This document shows positions 24,269-31,245 of a stretch of DNA of 64,000 bases, piece by piece. Position 1 is the first letter of the stretch, and every line of letters starts with the position of its first letter. The notes beneath the pieces are model-generated. The model was not told where the DNA came from. It worked only from the letters and a program-made list of their open reading frames with translations, and did not search any database. The position numbers were made by a program, and so were the translations under genes. This DNA is from JAJXXT01 sp963764465. GTDB taxonomy: Bacteria > Pseudomonadota > Alphaproteobacteria > Acetobacterales > Acetobacteraceae. Where the stretch lies: positions 248,001-312,000 of the forward strand of contig CAVXSO010000002.1 in NCBI GenBank assembly GCA_963764465.1, read 5' to 3'.

Positions 24269-25162
24269 GTGCACGCGCCAGTCCTGCGCTATGTCCGTGA
24301 AGTCGCGCGCGCCGGATCGATCCGCCGTGCGGCGGTGGCACTGAACGTTGCTTCGTCCGCCATCAACCGGCAGATCCTGAAGCTCGAGGCGGAGCTCGGC
24401 GTGCAGCTGTTCGACCGGCTGCCGGAGGGCATGCGGCCCACGGCGGCGGGCGAGGTGCTGCTGCGGCACGTGCGCGACACGCTGGGCGACTGGCGCCGGC
24501 TGCTCGCGGAGATCGACGCGGTGCAGGGGGAGATGAGCGGGCATATCCGCATCGCCGCCATCGATTCGGTGCTGGTCGAGTTCCTGCCCATGGTTCTCGA
24601 TGGGTTCCTGAAACGTTATCCATCCGTGACGTTCTCGGTGACCGCGGAAGCGCCTGGCACCATCACGCGCCTGGTGGAGGCGGCGGAAGCCGATATCGGG
24701 CTTGGCTTCTGTGTCCCTGTGGGGCCGGCGCTGCAGCTCGTGGCGAGCGTGCCGATGCCGATTGGCGTGGTCCTGCCGCGCGACCATGTGCTCGCCGCGC
24801 GCGGGCAACTTTCGTTGCGCGACGTGGCGACGGATCCGCTGCTGATGCAGGAGGCGGGGCTGCCCGCCATGCCGATGGTGGACGACGAGTTCGTCGCCTT
24901 CCGTCACAATATCGAGGCTCGCGTCACCTCGAACACGATCGGGTTCATCAAGCGCATGCTGATCGCGGGTGCCGGCGTGGGGTGCTATACGCGGCTTGGA
25001 TTCCTCGTGGAGATCGCGTCCGGGGAGCTGGTCTGGCGGCCGCTCGACATGCCGGGGCTCGGCGGCCTGCGGCTCGGGCTCTATGCCGCGGCGCATCGCA
25101 GCCTGACGCCCGCCACCCGCGCGCTGGTGGCCGATCTCGTGGCACAGATGGAGGCGCTGTGA
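24269..25162 (+). CDS. LysR-type transcriptional regulator
   Basis: Standard-size LysR regulator, 297 residues: N-terminal winged HTH (REVARAGSIRRAAVALNVAS, then SAINRQILKLEAELG and PTAAGEVLL), linker helix, then the effector domain (GHIRIAAIDSVLVEFLPMVL, AEADIGLGFC). GTG 24269 puts the HTH at the N-terminus. It is embedded in the catabolic operon in the same direction, with its stop overlapping the amidohydrolase start (GTGA), so it is probably cotranscribed with its targets. Confidence 0.9.
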   Translation: MHAPVLRYVREVARAGSIRRAAVALNVASSAINRQILKLEAELGVQLFDRLPEGMRPTAAGEVLLRHVRDTLGDWRRLLAEIDAVQGEMSGHIRIAAIDSVLVEFLPMVLDGFLKRYPSVTFSVTAEAPGTITRLVEAAEADIGLGFCVPVGPALQLVASVPMPIGVVLPRDHVLAARGQLSLRDVATDPLLMQEAGLPAMPMVDDEFVAFRHNIEARVTSNTIGFIKRMLIAGAGVGCYTRLGFLVEIASGELVWRPLDMPGLGGLRLGLYAAAHRSLTPATRALVADLVAQMEAL

Positions 25163-26592
25163 GCCTGGTTTTTACCGACGCGCATCTCGTCACCCCGAGG
25201 GGTATCGAGCGTGCCACGCTGCTGGTGGAAGGCGAGCGGATTGCGGCGATCGAGACCGCGCCGGATGCGGCGCACGCGCTGGCGCTGCGCGCGCGCGAGC
25301 GCATCGACGCGGCCGGATTCTGGATCGCGCCCGGACTGATCGACGCGCACGCCCATGGCTACGCGGCGCTGCTGCGTGGCACGGAGAGCAACCTGCCGCT
25401 TGAACTCTGGGCGCTGTTCACTGTCGCGTATGGCCGCGCGCTGGATGCGGCGGCGATGCGGGCGGCGCTCCTGCTTGGAGCGGCGGAGCGGTTGCGCTCG
25501 GGCGTCGTCGGTACGATCGATCACACCCCGCAGATGCATCTCGCCGAGGCGGCGCTGGCCGCGCACGAGGCCTCCGGCCTGCGCGTGGGCTATGCGCCCA
25601 TGCTGCACGATATCGGCGACAACGAGCTTGTGGGGCTCGCGCTGCCGCCGTCGCTCGCGGAGTTCGCCGGCGGGCCGCCGGCGCTTGATGCCACGCGCTG
25701 GGCGGCGCGTTTCGCGGAGATCGTCGCGACGGCGCGCGGCGGTTCTGGCCGGCTGCGGGTGCTGCTGGGGCCGAACGCGCCGCAGCGCTGCACACCGGAA
25801 GCCATGGCACTGTGGCGCGACCTGCGGGACCGGCATGGCGTCGGGGTGCACGCGCATCTGCTGGAGACGGAGGCGCAGGCGCGAGTGGGCGCGCGTTGGC
25901 CGGGCGGCACGGTGGGCGAGATGGCGCGGCAGGGGCTGCTCGACGAGCGGCTTTCTGTCGCCCATGCGATCTGGCTCGGGCCCGAGGAACAGGCGCTGAT
26001 CGCGCGCCACGGCGTTGCCATCGCGCACAACCCCGCGAGCAACCTCATGCTCGGCAGCGGCACGATGCCTTACGGGACCTGGCGGGCGTTGGGCGTCACG
26101 CTCGCGATCGGCACGGATTCCGCCAATACCGGCGGGCGGCACGACATGTTCGAGGCAATGCGCCTCGCGATGATGCTGCATCGCAAGCCGCGCACGGATA
26201 CCATCACCTGGCCTGGCGGCGCCGAGGTACTGACCATGGCGACCGAAGGTGGCGCGCGCGTGCTCGGGCAGGGCTCCGGGCGCCTCGCGGTGGGAGATCT
26301 GGCGGACCTCGTGCTGGTGCGGCGCGGTGGCGCGACCAGTGCGCTGTTCACCGAGACGCTTGACGGGTTCGTGCTGCATGCCGGGCGGGAGCTTGTCAAC
26401 TCCGTCATGATCGGCGGGCGCTGGGCGTTGCGCGAGGGGCGCATTCTGGCCTTCGACGAGGCGGCCGTCCTGGCGGAGGCGGAGGCCGCGCGCGAGCGCC
26501 TGCGCGCCTCGCTCGGCGGCACGATCGCGGCGATCCACGCGGCACTGCCGGCGCTCGCTGCCTCGCTGCGGCGTTTCGTCGAGGGCGGCTGA
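25159..26592 (+). CDS. Amidohydrolase (TrzN/AtzA/cytosine-deaminase-like)
   Basis: Subtype III amidohydrolase, 477 residues, acting on a cyclic amidine, aminohydrolysable ring or similar. Metal ligands fit the family: the HxH motif in GLIDAHAHGYAALLRG, His in GVHAHLLETEAQ, a His in SVAHAIWLGPEE and the Asp of AIGTDSANTGG. The N-terminal 60 residues and the C-terminus (VGDLADLVLVRRGG) form the usual composite beta domain. Starts at GTG 25159 overlapping the LysR stop. Given the transporter, CoA transferase and hydratase upstream, it may start degradation of the imported compound; the substrate is unknown. Confidence 0.85.
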   Translation: MSLVFTDAHLVTPRGIERATLLVEGERIAAIETAPDAAHALALRARERIDAAGFWIAPGLIDAHAHGYAALLRGTESNLPLELWALFTVAYGRALDAAAMRAALLLGAAERLRSGVVGTIDHTPQMHLAEAALAAHEASGLRVGYAPMLHDIGDNELVGLALPPSLAEFAGGPPALDATRWAARFAEIVATARGGSGRLRVLLGPNAPQRCTPEAMALWRDLRDRHGVGVHAHLLETEAQARVGARWPGGTVGEMARQGLLDERLSVAHAIWLGPEEQALIARHGVAIAHNPASNLMLGSGTMPYGTWRALGVTLAIGTDSANTGGRHDMFEAMRLAMMLHRKPRTDTITWPGGAEVLTMATEGGARVLGQGSGRLAVGDLADLVLVRRGGATSALFTETLDGFVLHAGRELVNSVMIGGRWALREGRILAFDEAAVLAEAEAARERLRASLGGTIAAIHAALPALAASLRRFVEGG

Positions 26593-26685
26593 GTCTGGCG
26601 GCGCGCGCGGCGGCGCTTGCCGCGCGGACGGTTGCGCGCGCCGCGGAATTCGGTTCGAAGTGGCGTGCCACCATGGAAGCAAGCC

Positions 26686-27480
26686 ATGAAGTTCCCGTTC
26701 CGTCGCCCTCGCATCCCCGTCCTCGTGCTGCACGGGATGATCGCGCGGCGCGGCGCCATCCATATCGGTGCCTATGAGAAGCCGATCGCGCGGGCGGCGT
26801 CGCTCGCGAAGCGGTGCGGCCATCTCGTGCTCGATATCGACAGTCCCGGCGGTTCGCCGGTGCAGTCCGACCTTATTGCCTCCGCCTTGCGTACCGCGGC
26901 GGCGAAGGACGGGTTTCGCATCCATGCCGCGATCTCGGATCTTGGTGCCTCCGGCGGCTACTGGATCGCCTGCGCCGCGGATCGCATCCTCGCCAACCCA
27001 ATGAGCATCGTGGGTTCGATCGGGGTGATTGGCGGCGGCTTCGGCTTTCCGGAGGCGATTGCCAGGCTCGGTATCGAGCGGCGCGTCTACAAGGCCGGCG
27101 CCAACAAGCAGCGGCTGGACCCGTTCCTGCCGGAGCGGCCCGAGGATGTGGAATTTACCCGGGAGCTGATGCACGACATTCACCAGGGCTTCATTGCCTG
27201 GGTGAAGCGGCGGCGGGGCTCAGCGTTGAAGGAGGGTGCGCTGAAGGGTGGCGAGGCGCTGTTCGACGGCGGCTACATGCTTGGCTCGCGCGCGGTCGAG
27301 GTTGGGCTCGCGGACGGGATCGGCGATGTCGCGGCGCTGGTGCGCGAGTTGGGTGGAGAAAAGGCGCGCATGGTGCGGGTCGCGCCGAAGCGCCGTGGCC
27401 TGCTCGGGAAAATCCCGGGCCTTGCGATGGATGCGCTGGCGGAGCGTATTGGCGAAGCCCGCTTTCCCACGCTCGGCTGA
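26686..27480 (+). CDS. S49 family serine peptidase (SppA/SohB-like)
   Basis: 264 residues, single S49 domain as in short SppA homologues. The nucleophile is Ser in SDLGASGGYWIACAAD, with the general-base Lys expected in YKAGANKQRLDPF; VLDIDSPGGSPVQSD and IVGSIGVIGGGF are also family motifs. It lacks a clear signal peptide or membrane anchor, though the segment before GGSP is hydrophobic, so it may be peripheral to the inner membrane and degrade signal peptides. ATG 26686 is chosen; its TGA shares a base with the next gene's ATG. Confidence 0.88.
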   Translation: MKFPFRRPRIPVLVLHGMIARRGAIHIGAYEKPIARAASLAKRCGHLVLDIDSPGGSPVQSDLIASALRTAAAKDGFRIHAAISDLGASGGYWIACAADRILANPMSIVGSIGVIGGGFGFPEAIARLGIERRVYKAGANKQRLDPFLPERPEDVEFTRELMHDIHQGFIAWVKRRRGSALKEGALKGGEALFDGGYMLGSRAVEVGLADGIGDVAALVRELGGEKARMVRVAPKRRGLLGKIPGLAMDALAERIGEARFPTLG

Positions 27481-28823
27481 TGCTCGCGCAGGAAGCCGTC
27501 GCGGGGCTCTGGGCGCTTGCGGGTGGCGATGGCGCGGCACTTGGGCAGCTCGCGTTGACGGGGGCGGAGCCCGCGTTGCCGTCTTCGTTCCGGCTCGGCA
27601 CCGTTGCCCAGGCGGCGATCGCGGCGAGCGGGCTCGCGGCGGCGGAACTGCGCCACGGGGCGGGTTTTCCACGTCAGCGCGTCGCGGTCGGGATGCGCGA
27701 GGCCGCGCTCGAGTTCCAGAGCGAACGGCATCTGCGGGTCGATGGCGCGCCGCCCGCGCCTGGCGATCCGCTCATGGGTCTTTACCGTACGCGCGACGGG
27801 TTTGTGCGCATCCACACCAATTTCGCGCATCATCGGGAGCGTGTCCTCGCGATGCTCGGCTGCGAGCCGACGCGCGACGCGGTGGCAGCGGCGCTCGCCG
27901 GGCGCGACGCGGTGGCCTTCGAGACCGAGGCGCATGCGGCGGGCGCGGTCGTGATGGCACTGCGCGAGGCCGCTGACTGGGCGGTGCATCCGCAGGCGCG
28001 GGCACTCGCGGAATTGCCGGTGCTGACGATGGAGCGCATCGGGGACGCACCGGCGCGGACGCTGCCGCGCCTCGCGCGACCGCTCGAGGGCGTCAATGTC
28101 GTGGACCTCACGCGCATCATCGCTGGGCCGGTCGCCGGGCGCACGCTCGCCGTGCATGGCGCCGATGTGCGAATGGTCACCGCCCCCACGCTGCCGCAGA
28201 TCAATTCGCTGTTGCACGATACCGCGCGCGGCAAGCGCGTGGTGAACGCCGATCTCGCGACCGCCGAAGGCCGCGGTCGTCTGGCGGCACTGATCCGCGA
28301 GGCCGACATTGTGCTCCAGGGGTTCCGGCCCGGGGCGCTCGACAGGCACGGGTTTTCGCCGGCGGAGATCGCGCGAATGCGCCCCGGCATCGTCTGCGTC
28401 TGGCTTTGCGCCTTCGGTCATCTCGGGCCCTGGGCGGGGCGGCGCGGGTTCAATTCGCTGGTGCAGACCGCGACCGGCTTCAACGCGGAGGAGGGCAGGG
28501 CGGCAGGCGCGGGACCCAGGGAGCTGCCGTGCCAGGCGCTCGACCATGCGACTGGCTACCTCCTGGCCTTTGCGGCGATGATGGCGCGGCTGCGCCAGGC
28601 GCGCGAGGGCGGTTCCTGGCTGGTGCGCGCCTCGCTGGCGCAGACCGGGCGCTGGGTCTGGGGATTCGGGCGGCAGGATGGTTTTGGTGCCGTTCCGTTC
28701 TCGGAGGGCGAGATCGAGGCCGCATACGAAACGAAATCCACGCCGCGCGGCACGGTGCGTGCCGTGCGCCACGCGGCGCTCCTTGCCGAGACGCCGGCTT
28801 CGTGGGTGCCGGCCGACTACTGA
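27480..28823 (+). CDS. CaiB/BaiF-type CoA transferase with permuted domain order
   Basis: 447 residues related to class III CoA transferases, but in an unusual order. The first 200 residues look like the middle and C-terminal part of the family (GDPLMGLYRTRDGFVRIHTN, HHRERVLAMLGCE). After about residue 200 comes what is normally the N-terminal domain: LEGVNVVDLTRIIAGPVAGR, ADIVLQGFRPGALDRHGFSP, and the region of the catalytic Asp, QALDHATGYLLAFAAMMARL. The upstream S49 peptidase gene overlaps by one base; the 3' end overlaps the convergent GNAT gene by 7 bp. The Asp is retained, so activity is possible; the acids used are unknown. Confidence 0.75.
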   Translation: MLAQEAVAGLWALAGGDGAALGQLALTGAEPALPSSFRLGTVAQAAIAASGLAAAELRHGAGFPRQRVAVGMREAALEFQSERHLRVDGAPPAPGDPLMGLYRTRDGFVRIHTNFAHHRERVLAMLGCEPTRDAVAAALAGRDAVAFETEAHAAGAVVMALREAADWAVHPQARALAELPVLTMERIGDAPARTLPRLARPLEGVNVVDLTRIIAGPVAGRTLAVHGADVRMVTAPTLPQINSLLHDTARGKRVVNADLATAEGRGRLAALIREADIVLQGFRPGALDRHGFSPAEIARMRPGIVCVWLCAFGHLGPWAGRRGFNSLVQTATGFNAEEGRAAGAGPRELPCQALDHATGYLLAFAAMMARLRQAREGGSWLVRASLAQTGRWVWGFGRQDGFGAVPFSEGEIEAAYETKSTPRGTVRAVRHAALLAETPASWVPADY

Positions 28824-29503
28824 AGCGAGGCGCGGATTTCCGTGAGGCCCCGGCGCGCGGTGCCGTCCGGCGCGGAATTCTCGGGTGCCAGCCAGGCCAG
28901 GATCGCGTCGCGGCAGCGGGGCCACTCGTCGTCCAGGATCGAGTACCAGTCGGTGTCCCGACGGCGTCCCTTCACCACCATGTGGGCGCGATGGCGGCCC
29001 TCGTAGGTGAAGCCGAGGCGCTCCGCGGCACGCCGGCTGGCTTCGTTCAGGGCGTTGCACTTCCACACCAGGCGGCGATAGCCGAGATCGTCCGCGGCGA
29101 GGCGCAGCGGCAGGAACATCGCCTCCGTCGCGGCGCGCGTGCGCTGCATCCTGGGTGCGAACCAGATGCCGCCAAGCTCGATCGCGGCGTTCCTGGGCTC
29201 GATGTTCATCAGCGACAGCCAGCCGGAGACGACGCCCGTCGCCACTGGGCGCACCGCCCAGAACATCGGGTCGTGGGCCGAGGCGAAGGTCCCTACCTGG
29301 GTGCGCATCGCCGCCTCGCTGGGGAACGGCCCGTAGGGCAGGTAGTCCCAGCTTGCGTCCGCGTCCTGTGCCGCCTGCCAGAGCTCGGCCGCGTGGCGAG
29401 GGTGTAGCGGTTCCAGTACCGCATGTGTGCCGCGGATCGCGACACGCGCAGGCAATGGCCGCGGCGTGGCATCGACCGCGGGCCCAAATGGCTTATTGTC
29501 CAT
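28817..29503 (-). CDS. GNAT family N-acetyltransferase
   Basis: 228 residues of Acetyltransf_3 type (RimJ/RimL-like): RGTHAVLEPLHPRHAAELWQ at the N-terminus, GWLSLMNIEPRNAAIELGGI, then the acetyl-CoA region TRAATEAMFLPLRLAADDLG and the closing NEASRRAAERLGFTYEGRHR. Such enzymes acetylate amines on small molecules, N-terminal residues or antibiotics; the target is unknown. Divergent from the CHRD gene; the last 7 bp overlap the convergent CoA transferase gene. Confidence 0.88.
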   Translation of the reverse strand: MDNKPFGPAVDATPRPLPARVAIRGTHAVLEPLHPRHAAELWQAAQDADASWDYLPYGPFPSEAAMRTQVGTFASAHDPMFWAVRPVATGVVSGWLSLMNIEPRNAAIELGGIWFAPRMQRTRAATEAMFLPLRLAADDLGYRRLVWKCNALNEASRRAAERLGFTYEGRHRAHMVVKGRRRDTDWYSILDDEWPRCRDAILAWLAPENSAPDGTARRGLTEIRASLQ

Positions 29504-29589
29504 GACACGAGGCTCCGCTCACGGATGTGCTTGCACAAGGACCACTGGCGCCTACATGCGCCATGCCATTCAACCAGGGAGGTTTGCTC

Positions 29590-30000
29590 ATGACACGCCT
29601 TGCTCTCGCCGCGTTCGCTGCCGGATTGCTGTTCTCCAGCGCTGCCATGGCCGCGACCGAAACATTTCACGCAACCCTCACGGGCGCGCAGCAGGTGCCG
29701 CCGGTCACCACCTCCGCTACCGGCAGCGCCACGGTCACAATCGACACCGCGACCGACACCGTGACGTACACGGTGACGTATAGTGGTCTGACGCCGATTG
29801 CCGCGCATATCCATGGCCCTGCGCAGGCCGGAAAGAATGCCGGCGTGATCATCCCGTTCAAGGCCGGGCCGAGCCCCTTCACCGGGACCGCGAAGGCGAC
29901 CCCCGGGCAGATCAAGATGATCGAGGACGGCATGGCCTACGTGAATGTCCACACCGCCGATCACAAGGGCGGCGAGATTCGCGGCCAGTTGACGAAGTAG
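29590..30000 (+). CDS. Secreted CHRD domain protein
   Basis: 136 residues with a clear signal peptide (MTRLALAAFAAGLLFSSAAM, cleaved after AMA) followed by a single CHRD domain: ATLTGAQQVPPVTTSATGSA, SGLTPIAAHIHGPAQAGKNA, and the terminal VNVHTADHKGGEIRGQL. CHRD domains are beta-rich, often metal- or ligand-binding, and occur in exported proteins of unknown function. Starts at ATG 29590 after GGGAGG. Followed by a strong hairpin at 30009-30042. Confidence 0.9.
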   Translation: MTRLALAAFAAGLLFSSAAMAATETFHATLTGAQQVPPVTTSATGSATVTIDTATDTVTYTVTYSGLTPIAAHIHGPAQAGKNAGVIIPFKAGPSPFTGTAKATPGQIKMIEDGMAYVNVHTADHKGGEIRGQLTK

Positions 30001-30008
30001 CCTCCGCC

Positions 30009-30042
30009 ATGCCCCCTCGGGCCGACACACCCGAGGGGGCAT
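30009..30042 (+). promoter_or_regulatory. 13-bp hairpin that contains the next gene's ribosome site and start
   Basis: ATGCCCCCTCGGG (30009-30021) and CCCGAGGGGGCAT (30030-30042) are perfectly complementary with an 8-nt loop. There is no T tract after it, so it is at best a poor intrinsic terminator. The right arm includes the GAGGGGG ribosome site and the first two bases of ATG 30041, so the folded form would hide translation of the downstream dehydrogenase. Confidence 0.8.
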
Positions 30043-31000
30043 GATGCGTATCGCGATTACCGGCGCCGGCGGATTTCTGGGCCAGCGCGTGGCGCGGCGG
30101 CTGGCGGCCGAGGGGCATCTCGGCGGCCGGCCCGTGGCCGCGCTTACCCTGTTCGACATTGCCGCGCCGCCGGCGCCGGCCGCGCCGTTCCCTGTTGTTT
30201 CCGTCGCCGGGGATGTGGCGGATCTGCCGGAGGCGGCGATCCCACCGGGCACCGATGTGGTGTTCCACCTTGCTGCCGTTGTCTCCGCCGCGGCGGAGGC
30301 CGATTACGAGCTCGGCCGGCGCGTCAACCTGCGCGGGACGGATGCGGTGGTGGACGCCTGCCGCCGCCTCGCCCGCCCGCCGCGCGTGGTTTTCACCAGC
30401 TCCGTCGCCAGCTTTTCCGCAGGCCCCGGCGACGTCATCGGCGCGGCCACGCGCCAGGTGCCGGCCAATTCCTACGGCGCGCAGAAGGCCGCGGCCGAAC
30501 TGGTGCTGGCCGATGCCACGCGGCGCGGTTTTCTCGACGCGGTGACGCTGCGCCTGCCCACGGTCTGCATTCGCCCGGGCCGACCCAACAAGGCGGCCAG
30601 CAGCTTCGTCTCCTCCATCCTGCGCGAGCCGCTCAGCGGCGAGGCGGCGGAGCTTCCCGTAGGCGACGGTTTTCGTCTCTGGATCGCGAGCCCGGCCCAG
30701 GCGACGGCGTGGCTGCTGCACGCGGCGGCGATGGAGACGGCGGCGATGGGGCTGGATCGCAGCGTCAATCCGCCGGGCCTTACCGTGACCGTTGGCGAGA
30801 TGCTCGCCGCGCTGGAAGCGGCGAAGCCGGGCGCAACGGCGCTGGTGCGGCGTGTGGCGGCGCCGGAGATCGAGGCGATCGTCGCTACCTGGCCCGCCCG
30901 CTTCGATCCGGCGCGCGCGCTATCGCTCGGCTTCGCGCCGCATGGCTCGCTCGCGGACCTGGTCGGCGAATTCCTGGCCGAGACGCGCCGCGCCTGCTGA
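30041..31000 (+). CDS. denD: NAD-dependent epimerase/dehydratase (D-erythronate dehydrogenase-like)
   Basis: Extended short-chain dehydrogenase, 319 residues. Rossmann motif RIAITGAGGFLGQRVARRLA, the VVFHLAAVVSAAAEADYELG segment typical of DenD, TSSVASF, and the catalytic YxxxK in NSYGAQKAAAELV; also TVCIRPGRPNKAASSFVSSI. DenD oxidises D-erythronate to 2-oxo-tetronate for four-carbon acid catabolism, but the usual partners (DenA/C, OtnK/I) are not present, so the symbol is a family-level call. Two starts, ATG 30041 and ATG 30044, lie at the edge of a stable hairpin. Confidence 0.72.
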   Translation: MMRIAITGAGGFLGQRVARRLAAEGHLGGRPVAALTLFDIAAPPAPAAPFPVVSVAGDVADLPEAAIPPGTDVVFHLAAVVSAAAEADYELGRRVNLRGTDAVVDACRRLARPPRVVFTSSVASFSAGPGDVIGAATRQVPANSYGAQKAAAELVLADATRRGFLDAVTLRLPTVCIRPGRPNKAASSFVSSILREPLSGEAAELPVGDGFRLWIASPAQATAWLLHAAAMETAAMGLDRSVNPPGLTVTVGEMLAALEAAKPGATALVRRVAAPEIEAIVATWPARFDPARALSLGFAPHGSLADLVGEFLAETRRAC

Positions 31001-31163
31001 GGCGCGACCGGGAGGGAGCGGGCGGCGGCGCTGTCTCGGGGCGGGCGAGGGGGCTGCAAAAATTGACCCTCAATTCCGTCAAAATCTGGCAGCTAAGAGT
31101 TGTCCAGTCGGGGCGACCGGACCATAAGGCTGCCACGACGACACGCGACTTCACGAAGCGCCC

Positions 31164-31235
31164 CGTCCCGGGACGCGGCGGTAGGCCGTGATTCCGTCCG
31201 ACCCAGACTTAGGAAGGCACGTCCCGCAGGGGACG
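31164..31235. repeat. Two CGTCCC/GGGACG inverted repeats in the ClC gene leader
   Basis: CGTCCCGGGACG at 31164-31175 is a perfect 12-bp palindrome. CGTCCC-gcag-GGGACG at 31220-31235 is the same arms with a 4-nt loop, and both copies run into CGGCG. They sit in the 245-bp gap after the dehydrogenase gene, the second 10 bp before the ClC start at 31246. The rest of that gap holds a TTGAC-N10-GTCAA dyad (31063-31082) and no gene that I can support. Confidence 0.7.
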
Positions 31236-31245
31236 CGGCGCGACG

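Noticed and set aside
28817..28823. Readthrough fusion between the CoA transferase and the GNAT gene
   Set aside because: They are convergent genes whose ends merely overlap by 7 bp on opposite strands.
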